From the NCBI GenBank assembly GCA_031276105.1, contig JAISNS010000029.1, positions 1 through 14,879 on the forward strand: a stretch of DNA of 14,879 nt, in the 5' to 3' direction. The notes under the pieces are model-generated. The model did no database searches. It was given only the letters and a program-made list of their open reading frames with translations, and was not told where the DNA came from. Source of the DNA: Dysgonamonadaceae bacterium. GTDB taxonomy: Bacteria; Bacteroidota; Bacteroidia; Bacteroidales; Azobacteroidaceae. Both the position numbers and the translations under genes were made by a program. Shown here piece by piece: positions 1-7,574 of this stretch (positions are counted from its first letter, which is position 1; the number at the start of each line of letters is the position of its first letter).

Positions 1-261
1 CCCACACAGATTCTGTCTTAAAAATACTGTAGTCCCCTCTTCGCTTCCGCGTTTTATACTGTTGAGTTTACTCTACGGTATACCTTTTGTGTAACACTGT
101 TTATTCATAAAACACTTTCATCTTGTTTTTGAAAATATTAATGAAATGAATAGACCGAAAACCTCAAAGCCAATACAATATTCTACCAATAAGATGCTTT
201 ATTTTTTGTTATACATTGTAAATATTTCCTCTTTTTAGTAATCGTACTCCTATCCCGATCA

Positions 262-292
262 CAAAAGTACTGTTTTTCCCCATTTTCACCAA
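262..292 (-). promoter_or_regulatory. Leftward Bacteroidota-type promoter
   Basis: Read on the minus strand there is TACTTTTG (262-269), an exact match to the -7 consensus TAnnTTTG. A TTG (290-292) lies 20 bp upstream, as expected for the -33 element of the primary sigma factor in this phylum. Transcription would begin near 255 and run left, away from the fucosidase. No reading frame longer than about ten codons follows inside the window, so the product is a gene beyond the edge with a long leader, or a non-coding RNA. Confidence 0.5.
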
Positions 293-320
293 GTTTTTTC
301 TATTTTTTTATCTGTCTAAA

Positions 321-462
321 GATTCAAGTAGTAAATGCAACTATGATTTTTTTGTGCTATAAGTATTTTAGCTGCAATTTTTAACAACACATTATCAGTA
401 TCACATTATTTATTTATTTTCAACCTTTTACTTAGTATAAGGTTGCATTTACTACTTGAATC
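321..462. repeat. MITE-like element with perfect 21-bp inverted repeats
   Basis: Positions 321-341 (starting GATTCAAGTAG) and 442-462 (ending CTACTTGAATC) are exact reverse complements over 21 bp. They enclose 100 bp of AT-rich sequence with no reading frame. The match stops at both outer edges and decays immediately inside, which is typical of terminal inverted repeats of a small non-autonomous element. I see no target-site duplication (flanks TAAA and CGCG). The element sits 11 bp beyond the fucosidase stop, so it could alternatively form a large 3'-end hairpin in that transcript. Confidence 0.55.
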
Positions 463-473
463 CGCGGGAAGAA

Positions 474-1787
474 TTATTTTTTCTTCCCTGCGCAATCGAT
501 CGCTATAATTGAATCCATATCATCCAATTCGCCGTTGAATGTAAATGTTACGTTGCCGGTTTTCTTGTCCTTTTTCCAAATCAGTTTTGAATCAACATTC
601 AGCCAGCGGGCGGATTGGAAATCAGGAATATTCAACGTCAAAGTAGAAAGGGTTTTATCCAGGATGTGGACGTATTGGGTATTGCCTTTTGCGGTAACGG
701 CGCCCCATGGTTGAGGTGGTATTACTCCTTGTTGCGTGCCGTAAATGGTATAACCGTATTGCTGTAACCATTCGCCCATTTTTTTCAGGCGTTCTACACA
801 TTCGGGTTGAATTTGGCCGTTAGGCATTGGGCCGGTATTCAATAAGAGGTTTGCTCCCGTGCCGGCTGTTCGGATAAGCAAATGAAGCAATTCTTTGACC
901 GGTTTGAAGTTACTGTCGGTAATCGAAAATCCCCAGCTTTTGCTGATGGTTTCGCAGGTTTCCAGCGGAAGGCGCGACACTTCCTGGCCGCTTAGTCCGG
1001 ATTTATTTTCTCCGGGAACATCCCGCTCAAAAATCTGATAATCTTCCCCCGGCATCGGCGGCAGGTGATGATTGTTGGCTACTAAACATTCCGGCTGTAA
1101 ACGGTGAATTAATTCGTATATCTCCGGATAATGCCAATCGACAAACGTTTCGTGGGAAGTCCGGTTTTCGTGGGAAGTCTGATCCCAATGTCCGTCAAAC
1201 CAAATGCCTGCAACAGGGCCGTAATTGGTAAGGAGTTCGGTCAACTGGGCTTTCATGAATGTCAGGTAGGAATTCCAGTCGCTTTTTTCGGTTCTGCCGG
1301 TATCTTGTCCGGTACGGCCGGTTTCATATTGATAATCGGAACGCATCCAATCCAAGAGGGAGTAATAAAATACCAAGCGGATGCCTTCTTTATGACATTC
1401 GCCGGCCAACTGTTTAATCAAGTCTTTGCCGTAAGGCGTATTCATGATGTTCCAGTCCGATTGCCGGGTATCCCAATTACTGAATCCATCGTGATGACGC
1501 GACGTGAAGGTGATATACTTGACTCCCGCTTCTTTAGCGATTTTCACCCATTCCCGTGCATCGAAAGCGTGTGGATTGAATAAATCTTGTAAACGCCGAT
1601 AATCGCTGCCTTTGATGGGACGGTTGTTCATTACCCATTCGCCATCGCCTAAAACGCTGTAAGGCCCAAAATGAATGAACAACCCGAAACGCGCTTCTTC
1701 AAGCCATTTCGTATCCGGCTTCTGTGTTTGACTAAATAAATTGATTGTAAATAATAAGAGGATTAATGAATAACTGATTTTTTTCAT
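474..1787 (-). CDS. Secreted alpha-L-fucosidase, glycoside hydrolase family 29
   Basis: This enzyme hydrolyses terminal alpha-L-fucose from glycans with retention of configuration, probably in the periplasm or at the cell surface. I choose the start at 1787 (MKKISYSLILLLF), which gives 437 aa and a clean signal peptide ending near FSQ at residue 20. An in-frame ATG at 1847 would add a 20-residue tail that runs through the repeat hairpin upstream and spoil the signal. GH29 features are GLFIHFGPYS (35-44), RHHDGF (97-102), YYSLLDW (141-147), the probable nucleophile Asp198 in GIWFDGHW, NNHH (238-241), the SWGF motif (284-287) and LLLNTGP (314-320). A short C-terminal beta domain follows. Residues 204-215 hold a small duplicated motif (TSHENR, TSHETF). 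It lies downstream of pgk on the same strand, 105 bp away. No sulfatase or SusCD genes are visible beside it, so its substrate cannot be inferred. Confidence 0.93.
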   Translation of the reverse strand: MKKISYSLILLLFTINLFSQTQKPDTKWLEEARFGLFIHFGPYSVLGDGEWVMNNRPIKGSDYRRLQDLFNPHAFDAREWVKIAKEAGVKYITFTSRHHDGFSNWDTRQSDWNIMNTPYGKDLIKQLAGECHKEGIRLVFYYSLLDWMRSDYQYETGRTGQDTGRTEKSDWNSYLTFMKAQLTELLTNYGPVAGIWFDGHWDQTSHENRTSHETFVDWHYPEIYELIHRLQPECLVANNHHLPPMPGEDYQIFERDVPGENKSGLSGQEVSRLPLETCETISKSWGFSITDSNFKPVKELLHLLIRTAGTGANLLLNTGPMPNGQIQPECVERLKKMGEWLQQYGYTIYGTQQGVIPPQPWGAVTAKGNTQYVHILDKTLSTLTLNIPDFQSARWLNVDSKLIWKKDKKTGNVTFTFNGELDDMDSIIAIDCAGKKK

Positions 1788-1821
1788 GATATGATGGTAT
1801 TTGAAAATAAATAGAAAAATA

Positions 1822-1889
1822 GGTAAAAGACGAAAGGTAAAAGGCAAAAGACTCTTCCATTTGCCTTTCGCCTTTTACCTTTTGCCTTT
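1822..1889 (-). terminator. Hairpin of opposed heptamer arrays between pgk and the fucosidase gene
   Basis: On the minus strand, just after the pgk stop, come four near-identical heptamers of the type AAAGGYA (AAAGGCA, AAAGGTA, AAAGGCG, AAAGGCA). After a short spacer come four inverted heptamers (CTTTTGCC, TTTTACC and so on), then a T-rich tract. The two arms pair over about 19 bases with two mismatches, making an RNA hairpin with a purine arm and a pyrimidine arm. It may act as a pgk terminator, a processing site, or a dispersed genomic repeat. Its place in the leader of the fucosidase gene leaves an attenuation role possible. Confidence 0.5.
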
Positions 1890-1892
1890 CTT

Positions 1893-3158
1893 TCACTTTT
1901 TGCTTCGTATGGCTTTGATTCCCGGCAATTCTTTTCCTTCGATAAACTCCAACAAAGCGCCGCCACCGGTGGATACGTAGCTCATTTTGTCGGCGATGCC
2001 GAATTTATTTACGCAAGCGACGGAGTCGCCTCCGCCGACAAGCGAAAAAGCGCCGTTTTCCGTTGCTTTAACAATGGCTTTTCCTACGGCTTCCGAGCCA
2101 CCGGAAAAGTTATCAAACTCGAATACGCCCGTAGGTCCGTTCCACAAAATTGTTTTGGAATTTTCGATAACGGCGGCAAATTGTTTTTCGGTTTCCGGCC
2201 CAATGTCTAATCCTTCCCATCCTTCGGGAATAGCATCTACCGGAAGAATCTGTGTTTTGGCGTCGTTACTGAAACTGTCGGCAACTTTCGCATCAACTGC
2301 CAATACCAGATTGACGTTGTTGTCTTTGGCTTTTTGAATCAGGCTTAATGCCAAATCCAGTTTGTCGTCTTCGCAAATGGAGTTGCCGATTTTGCCTCCC
2401 AGCGCTTTGGTGAAAGTATAAGTCATGCCGCCGGCAATAATCAAATTGTCCACTTTGGTCAACAGATTTTCGATAATCTCAATTTTGGAAGAAACTTTCG
2501 ACCCGCCCATGATGGCTGTAAAAGGACGCGCCGTATTTTTTAATACCTTTTCGACTGCGTCGATTTCATTTTGCATCAGGTATCCGAACAGTTTATGGTT
2601 TTCGTCGAAATAGTCGGCGATGATGGCTGTGGAAGCATGAGCGCGATGAGCCGTACCAAAGGCATCGTTTACATAAACCGTTGCATAAGAAGCCAATTGC
2701 TTGGCCATTTCTTTTTGGTTTGCTTTTTCGGCTTTTTTGGCTGCCGATTTTTCTTCTTCGGAGGCATCGTCTTTCAATCCACGGGGTTTGCCTTCTTCGG
2801 CAGCATAAAAACGGAGGTTCTCTAATAAAAGAACTTGTCCGCCTTGTAGAGCAGCCGTTTTTTCAATGGCTTCTTCGCCTAAACAATCGTTGGCGAATGT
2901 TACTTCCGTTCCCAACAATTCGGATACGCGAGATAAAATGTGTTTGAGCGAATACTTGGCATCCACGCCTTTGGGACGTCCCAGGTGAGAACCGATAATA
3001 ACGCTACCTCCATCGGAGAGGATTTTCTTTAATGTCGGAATGGCCGCCCGGATGCGGGTGTCGTCGGTGATGTTAAACGTTTCATCTAAGGGTACGTTGA
3101 AATCTACACGTACAAATACTTTTTGCCCTGAAAAACTGAATTTGTCAATTGTTTGCAT
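1893..3158 (-). CDS. pgk: Phosphoglycerate kinase
   Basis: Cytosolic glycolytic enzyme that transfers phosphate between 1,3-bisphosphoglycerate and ADP to give 3-phosphoglycerate and ATP. The 421-aa length is normal for Bacteroidales. Visible motifs are VRVDFNVPL (16-24), the substrate-binding SHLGRPKG (57-64), [32 protein letters not shown], the nucleotide-site WNGPTGVFE and the C-terminal [10 protein letters not shown] Lys/Glu-rich insert ([19 protein letters not shown]) follows LLLENLRF; I recall this as usual for the phylum. The gene starts 24 bp after the serC stop on the same strand, so the two are probably cotranscribed, coupling production of 3-phosphoglycerate to its use in serine synthesis. 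No clear ribosome binding site precedes the ATG, as is common in Bacteroidota. Confidence 0.98.
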   Translation of the reverse strand: MQTIDKFSFSGQKVFVRVDFNVPLDETFNITDDTRIRAAIPTLKKILSDGGSVIIGSHLGRPKGVDAKYSLKHILSRVSELLGTEVTFANDCLGEEAIEKTAALQGGQVLLLENLRFYAAEEGKPRGLKDDASEEEKSAAKKAEKANQKEMAKQLASYATVYVNDAFGTAHRAHASTAIIADYFDENHKLFGYLMQNEIDAVEKVLKNTARPFTAIMGGSKVSSKIEIIENLLTKVDNLIIAGGMTYTFTKALGGKIGNSICEDDKLDLALSLIQKAKDNNVNLVLAVDAKVADSFSNDAKTQILPVDAIPEGWEGLDIGPETEKQFAAVIENSKTILWNGPTGVFEFDNFSGGSEAVGKAIVKATENGAFSLVGGGDSVACVNKFGIADKMSYVSTGGGALLEFIEGKELPGIKAIRSKK

Positions 3159-3182
3159 AATTTTAAATATTATATTGTTTCT

Positions 3183-4256
3183 TTAATTTATAGTCTTCAT
3201 TTCAAACTCCTGCATTGTTTCGATCAACGCCATTACGGCTTCTTTCGGCAGAGCGTTGTATGTTGAGGCTCTGAAGCCGCCTACCGAACGATGTCCTTTG
3301 ATACCTACCATTCCGCGGGCGGTGGCGAATTGATAAAACTCAGCTTCCAGCGATTGATATTCCTCGTTCATCACGAAGCAGATATTCATCAACGAGCGGT
3401 CTTCTACGGCAGCTGTTCCGTGGAACAATTTATTCCGGTCGATTTCGTCATACAGCAGGGCGGCTTTTTCTTTATTCCGTTTATACATGGATTCGACTCC
3501 GCCCAAGGCTTTTAACCATTTCAGGGTTTGCAAAGCGGCGTAAACAGGAACGACCGGAGGCGTATTGAACATGGAGCCGTCTTTGATATGCGTCCGGTAA
3601 TCCAGCATGGTAGGTATCGGGCGGCTTACTTTACCTAAAAGCTCTTCTTTTACGACAACAAACGTTACGCCGGCCGGAGCCAGGTTTTTTTGTGCGCCGC
3701 CATAGATAAGCCCGTATTTACCGACATCGACAGGGCGGGAAAAAATATCGGACGACATATCGGCAACCAACGGTACCGGCGAATCCAAATCGGTATGAAT
3801 TTCCGTTCCGAAAATGGTGTTGTTTGTCGTGATATGAAAATAATCCGCGTCGGACGGAATCGTGTAGTTTTTGGGGATATAGCTGTAATTAGCTTCTTTC
3901 GAAGAGGCGACTTCAACTACTTCTCCGAATAATTTGGCTTCTTTTTGCGCCTTATTAGCCCACGTTCCGGTGTTGAGGTAAGCCGCTTTTTTCTCTAATA
4001 GATTATAGGGGATCATGCAAAATTCCAGACTGGCGCCTCCGCCGAGGAACAAGACGGAATAACCGTCGGGAATGTCCAACAATTCTTTGAACAAAACGAC
4101 GGTTTCGTCCATCACCGCCTGAAAATCTTTGGATCGGTGGCTTATTTCCATAAGACTCAAACCGCTTCCTGCAAAATTCTCAATCGCCCGGCTGGTGTTT
4201 TCTATCGTTTCTTTGGGGAGGATAGAAGGTCCCGCATTGAAATTATACTTTTCCAT
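3183..4256 (-). CDS. serC: Phosphoserine aminotransferase
   Basis: PLP enzyme that converts 3-phosphohydroxypyruvate and glutamate to O-phosphoserine in serine synthesis; the same family also serves pyridoxal phosphate synthesis. The protein is 357 aa, the usual length. It opens with [11 protein letters not shown] (4-14), the family signature. It has the phosphate-cup LGGGASLEF (71-79), [11 protein letters not shown] (165-174) and the cofactor lysine Lys190 in [10 protein letters not shown]. The C-terminal [14 protein letters not shown] motif is intact. The next gene downstream is pgk rather than serA, which I recall as a frequent neighbour in Bacteroidales. A weak -7-like box (TAACTTCG on the minus strand, about 4291-4298) lies upstream with no good -33. 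Confidence 0.97.
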   Translation of the reverse strand: MEKYNFNAGPSILPKETIENTSRAIENFAGSGLSLMEISHRSKDFQAVMDETVVLFKELLDIPDGYSVLFLGGGASLEFCMIPYNLLEKKAAYLNTGTWANKAQKEAKLFGEVVEVASSKEANYSYIPKNYTIPSDADYFHITTNNTIFGTEIHTDLDSPVPLVADMSSDIFSRPVDVGKYGLIYGGAQKNLAPAGVTFVVVKEELLGKVSRPIPTMLDYRTHIKDGSMFNTPPVVPVYAALQTLKWLKALGGVESMYKRNKEKAALLYDEIDRNKLFHGTAAVEDRSLMNICFVMNEEYQSLEAEFYQFATARGMVGIKGHRSVGGFRASTYNALPKEAVMALIETMQEFEMKTIN

Positions 4257-4349
4257 AACTGTTATAAATATTAAAAAATTAGAGTACGAAGTTACTGTTT
4301 TTTTAGCAAAATTTTATATGTTTCTGCAAATTTTTATCAACTTTAAAAT

Positions 4350-4380
4350 TGCTCCGTAACACTCAAAGCATTACGGAGCA
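4350..4380 (-). terminator. Terminator-like hairpin after the acyl-CoA dehydrogenase gene
   Basis: A perfect 10-bp stem (TGCTCCGTAA at 4350-4359 with TTACGGAGCA at 4371-4380) surrounds an 11-base loop. It begins 23 bases after the dehydrogenase stop. On the minus strand it is followed by AATTTTAAAG, a weak T tract. It therefore probably ends or protects the etf-acd transcript, ahead of serC. A second, smaller palindrome (ACAGGATTTCCTGT, 4382-4395) lies between it and the stop. On the plus strand that one is followed by six T's, so it could stop transcripts coming the other way. Confidence 0.6.
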
Positions 4381-4403
4381 CACAGGATTTCCTGTTTTTT
4401 CAT

Positions 4404-6110
4404 TTATTGTTTGTAGCAGCCTAAATTTTCGATATTAAATCCATTGATAAATTCGTAAATCTTGTTCACTTCCGCTTCGCCGTAATTGATATACACTTCC
4501 GCCGAGCGCTTGAACTCTTCCGGACAACGGTTGGCATCCTGCAACAACAGATAACCTAAAATGATGTGACCGGCACATTCCACCAAGCGACGAGCTTGAA
4601 AATCAATGTATTCGCTGTTTTTGGTATCGGCAACTTTCGGAACTAACCGTTCGTATAGCTCAACTAATTTCGCCAGACGAGTTTTCAAAGCGTCTAATTC
4701 GGGGCTAAGCGGCTCTTCCTGATAGGCTTTCATCTGCAACAGATAAGTACCCGTCAGGACGTGGCGAATGGCCGCTACGACCTGCAATTGAGTCGTCCCT
4801 TCGTAGATGTTGGTGATGCGGGCGTCGCGATAATAACGTTCGCACGGATAATCTTTCATGAAGCCCGACCCGCCGTGAATCTGGATGCAGTCGTAAGTAT
4901 TCTGATTGGCGTATTCGGTGTTCATCGCTTTTCCGAGCGGCGTAAAAGCATCGGCCAGTTTCTTGTATTTTTTCAGTTCTTCTTTTTCTGCCGGATCCAG
5001 TTTACGTTCTTTTTCAATATCTTCCAATACTTTGTAGATGTCCACGAAGCGAGCGGTTTCGTAAAGAACAGCGCGTGAAGCGTCTAATTTCGCCTTGATA
5101 TTGGCAATCATTTCGTAAACCGGCGGAAATTCGATAATGGCTTTGCCGAACTGTTTCCGGTCTTTGGCGTAGGCAACTGCTTCGCGATAAGCCGCTTCCG
5201 ACAAACCGGTCGCTTGCGCCATGATGCCTAAGCGGGCGCCGTTCATCAACGACATGACGTATTTAATCAGTCCCAAACGACGGGAACCGCAGAGTTGCGC
5301 TTTGGCGTTTTTGTAGGTCAATTCGCAGGTAGGCGATCCTTTGATGCCCATTTTGTTTTCGATGCGGCGGACATTTACGCCTCCATCGCGCTTGTCGTAA
5401 ATGAACATGGACAGACCGCGACCGTCTCGCGTTCCTTCTTCCGAACGCGCCAGAACCAAGTGAATATCAGCGTCTCCGTTGGTGATAAAACGTTTTACGC
5501 CGTTCAAACGCCAGCAATCGTTGGCTTCGTCATAAGTTGCTTTCAGCATGACGGCTTGGAGGTCGGAACCGGCGTCGGGTTCGGTCAAGTCCATCGACAT
5601 GGTTTCGCCGTTGCAAACGCGGGGAATGAATTGCTGACGTTGGGCTTCGTCGCCAAACTCATACAAGGTTTCCGCGCAATCTTGCAAAGCCCAAAGGTTG
5701 CAGAAACCGGCGTCGGCGCGAGCTGCCATATCGGAGGCCATGATGAAAGCGACCATCGGGAAATTCAATCCTCCGTAACGGCGCGGCATCGACAGCCCCA
5801 TTAAACCGGCTTGCGTGGTTGCTTTCAGGTTTTGTACCGTTCCTTTGGCATATTGTACGCGGTTGTTGCTGACGGTTGGCCCTTGAGCGTCCACGTCTTC
5901 CGCATTCGGCGCTACTACTTCGCCAATCACTTCGCCGGCAATTTCCATTACTTTTTCGTAACTGTCCATCGCATCTTCGAAGTCGAAAGGCGCATAATCA
6001 AATAAATCTTTTTCCGTGTAATTCCGTTCTTTCAGTTCCACGATTCGCTTCATCAACGGATGATGCAAATGGTGTTTCATCGACGGATTGTCTAAATAAA
6101 AATTAGCCAT
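4404..6110 (-). CDS. Acyl-CoA dehydrogenase, long (568 aa) Bacteroidota type
   Basis: FAD enzyme that introduces or removes the alpha-beta double bond of acyl-CoA thioesters, exchanging electrons with an electron-transfer flavoprotein. The N-terminal, middle and C-terminal acyl-CoA dehydrogenase domains are all present: MDLTEPDAGSDL (173-184), WRLNGVKRFITNG (200-212), AYAKDRKQFGK (313-323), IQIHGGSGFMKDYPCERYYRDARI (409-432) and the catalytic-base motif IYEGTTQLQ with Glu437. At 568 aa it is far longer than the classical 380-aa enzymes. The extra length is an N-terminal lead of about 40 residues, a charged helical insert near 355-385, and a C-terminal helical extension of about 110 residues. 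It lies in the same strand series as etfB and etfA, its probable redox partners, but is separated from them by the satD-DUF3307 pair. It starts 28 bp after the DUF3307 stop. Physiological substrate is unknown. Confidence 0.94.
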   Translation of the reverse strand: MANFYLDNPSMKHHLHHPLMKRIVELKERNYTEKDLFDYAPFDFEDAMDSYEKVMEIAGEVIGEVVAPNAEDVDAQGPTVSNNRVQYAKGTVQNLKATTQAGLMGLSMPRRYGGLNFPMVAFIMASDMAARADAGFCNLWALQDCAETLYEFGDEAQRQQFIPRVCNGETMSMDLTEPDAGSDLQAVMLKATYDEANDCWRLNGVKRFITNGDADIHLVLARSEEGTRDGRGLSMFIYDKRDGGVNVRRIENKMGIKGSPTCELTYKNAKAQLCGSRRLGLIKYVMSLMNGARLGIMAQATGLSEAAYREAVAYAKDRKQFGKAIIEFPPVYEMIANIKAKLDASRAVLYETARFVDIYKVLEDIEKERKLDPAEKEELKKYKKLADAFTPLGKAMNTEYANQNTYDCIQIHGGSGFMKDYPCERYYRDARITNIYEGTTQLQVVAAIRHVLTGTYLLQMKAYQEEPLSPELDALKTRLAKLVELYERLVPKVADTKNSEYIDFQARRLVECAGHIILGYLLLQDANRCPEEFKRSAEVYINYGEAEVNKIYEFINGFNIENLGCYKQ

Positions 6111-6138
6111 TATTGTTTAATTTTTGAAATTGTTAATA

Positions 6139-6867
6139 TTAAATTTGACAAATAGATATAAATAAAATTAATTCACTGTAAGCAATTCCCAAGAGAATTG
6201 CAATACCAAAACTCAGAAAAGAACCGATTAAGAGATATTCTGTTTGAGCCGTATCGCTGTCTTTGAATCTCAAAATGGACTTTGCGGCAATGATAAAACC
6301 TACTGCGGCAAATTGATCGAATGAAATCAGAATGAAAGACAAAACACGTTCCAGAAAACCGATTACCCTGCCTGCTTTCAACAGTTGTTCGTTATCTTTC
6401 TCTTTTTTAGCAATAACAATATTATTTGCTTCCATGTATTTCTTGATAAAAATATTGGATGGCTTTGAAGATGCAATGACAGCAAACAGGATGAAAACCG
6501 GATTTATCGAAATGAAAGGGGGATATTGAATCAACGCTTTTTTCGAAAACAGATACACAACGCCGGTGATAATGAGCAAATGCAAAATCTGATCAATGAA
6601 AAAAAGATAATTTTCCGCTATTCCTTTCCGAAATAAATAACTTTTTGTAACATCCAGCAAGAAGTGAAAAGCGGCAATAAGCAAAGCTGCCCACCAGAAA
6701 GAAACCGAAAAAGAAAGAACCCAAGAACAAACAAAAACGACGGCAATGTGGTAAAAATACACCTTACTGATTTTTTTACTGTTTTTTACGTCGCACCAAG
6801 TTTGCGGTTGAAAGTTAAAGTCGGCCAATGTGTGGGCTGTGAACTGAAGGATTAATAAGGTATGCAT
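6139..6867 (-). CDS. DUF3307 family multi-pass membrane protein
   Basis: Inner-membrane protein of unknown function, 242 aa, with about six or seven hydrophobic segments (roughly 1-12, 38-73, 90-107, 119-135, 168-195, 212-232). It shows the recurrent polar motifs I associate with DUF3307 (PF11750): HTLADFNFQ (His12, Asp16, Gln20), Trp24 and Lys28, His40, HFLLDVTK (His68, Asp72, Lys75), and DQILH (Asp92, His96). A conserved C-terminal block is GRVIGFLERVLSF (166-178), AAKSILRF (194-201) and TEYLLIGSFLS (209-219). Repeated His/Asp pairs near membrane boundaries could bind a metal or form an active site; that is my inference. The ATG is one base after the satD stop, so the pair is surely cotranscribed and probably works together. 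Its GC is low (about 28% in one counted line). The neighbouring acyl-CoA dehydrogenase gives about 52%. Confidence 0.8.
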   Translation of the reverse strand: MHTLLILQFTAHTLADFNFQPQTWCDVKNSKKISKVYFYHIAVVFVCSWVLSFSVSFWWAALLIAAFHFLLDVTKSYLFRKGIAENYLFFIDQILHLLIITGVVYLFSKKALIQYPPFISINPVFILFAVIASSKPSNIFIKKYMEANNIVIAKKEKDNEQLLKAGRVIGFLERVLSFILISFDQFAAVGFIIAAKSILRFKDSDTAQTEYLLIGSFLSFGIAILLGIAYSELILFISICQI

Positions 6868-6868
6868 G

Positions 6869-7546
6869 TTAAATAATTATTTTTTCAAAGTAATCTACGG
6901 CGCTTTCCACGGCAAACCAGCCTGCTGCTGTGGAATGTTGGTTAATGGTAGATTGACCTTTAGTTAATATTCCGGTTATTTCTTTTTCCGATTTGTTTAA
7001 TAATTTATAAAAGATGATTTGGCTTTGCGCTCTTTTGTATTTGGAAAATAAAACGTCCAAAAGGTCGAAAACAGGAAGCATCGATTGATTCCATTCTTCA
7101 TTTTTACTTTTGAAAACCAGCGTATTTTTCACTTTTTTATCACGCAAAGACATTTCATTAACGGCTCTTCCCGATAGATAAATGGCTTCCCCGTCGATGA
7201 TTCCTTTTCTTTTATTCCAAATAGAAAGTTCGCCTATTCCAATCGCAATTCTAATTCCGTATTCTCTGAAATCTTTTATTTTTTTATTGGAAATTTTATC
7301 GGCTTTCATATCCAACGACTTAACAAACGATTTCATTAACAAGGCAACTCGTAAAGCCAAACGGGGTTCTTCCAGTACACATTCAATGTAATCGCCTTTG
7401 ATTAAGCGGCCAAAGAATATTTTAGTACCCAAAGTTTGTCTTAAAATATTCAACAGCTTCATCAATTCTTTTTCAAGAAACAATCGTTGCTCTACATTTA
7501 ACGAAGTAGAAGAAACAATGTCGGCAGATATAGTTGCTTTGTTCAT
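6869..7546 (-). CDS. SatD-like protein: cyclase-fold-like domain plus helix-turn-helix
   Basis: A 225-aa cytosolic protein that I place in the SatD family (PF16264, named after a gene in a Streptococcus mutans acid-tolerance operon). The N-terminal part resembles a degenerate class III nucleotide cyclase: ISADIVSST (Asp9 where the first metal ligand would be), RLIKGDYIECVLEEPRLALRVAL (Asp52 as the second, 47-69), then YGIRIAIGIGEL (96-107) and IDGEAIYLSGRAVNEM (117-132). In the last block Arg127 fits the catalytic arginine, but Tyr123 replaces the usual Asn. The C-terminus (about 172-212) reads as a helix-turn-helix: RAQSQIIFYKLLNKSEKEIT, then KGQSTINQHSTAAGW. It is cotranscribed with the DUF3307 gene (one-base gap). 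It lies directly downstream of the tandem palindrome array, which it may bind. GC is only about 27% in one counted line, against 47-52% in etf and acd, suggesting separate origin. Family call fairly sure; cyclase and DNA-binding roles are inference. Confidence 0.72.
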   Translation of the reverse strand: MNKATISADIVSSTSLNVEQRLFLEKELMKLLNILRQTLGTKIFFGRLIKGDYIECVLEEPRLALRVALLMKSFVKSLDMKADKISNKKIKDFREYGIRIAIGIGELSIWNKRKGIIDGEAIYLSGRAVNEMSLRDKKVKNTLVFKSKNEEWNQSMLPVFDLLDVLFSKYKRAQSQIIFYKLLNKSEKEITGILTKGQSTINQHSTAAGWFAVESAVDYFEKIII

Positions 7547-7550
7547 CTTG

Positions 7551-7558
7551 CAAATATA
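7551..7558 (-). promoter_or_regulatory. Putative -7 box abutting the satD-like start
   Basis: On the minus strand TATATTTG matches the Bacteroidota -7 consensus TAnnTTTG exactly and is followed by only CAAG before the ATG. No TTG is seen at the usual distance upstream. If used, the transcript would start within a few bases of the start codon and be essentially leaderless. The palindrome array begins 16 bp upstream of the box, a position suited to control by a bound regulator. Confidence 0.4.
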
Positions 7559-7574
7559 CGCAAAATTATTGGGA

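Larger units (their letters stand above)
1..473. other. Gene-free region at the left edge
   Basis: I find no credible coding frame on either strand; the longest ATG frames read leftward are only a few codons. What is visible is a leftward Bacteroidota-type promoter (262-292) and a 142-bp inverted-repeat element (321-462), listed separately. The stretch is AT-rich. The leftmost 250 bases may be the leader of a leftward gene that lies outside the window, or may encode a small RNA. A short palindrome, ACAGATTCTGT, sits at 6-16, but I attach no function to it. Confidence 0.6.

Noticed and set aside
1784..1966. Minus-strand frame through the heptamer hairpin
   Set aside because: Its Lys/Arg-rich middle is just the heptamer repeat translated, and it overlaps the pgk end.
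4374..4403. Ten-codon ORF overlapping the terminator after the acyl-CoA dehydrogenase gene
   Set aside because: It starts directly at the stop codon with no binding site and ends in the hairpin stem; too short to support.
5295..5804. 169-codon plus-strand frame inside the acyl-CoA dehydrogenase gene
   Set aside because: It is the reverse-strand shadow of a conserved gene; similar long shadows occur in the other GC-richer genes.
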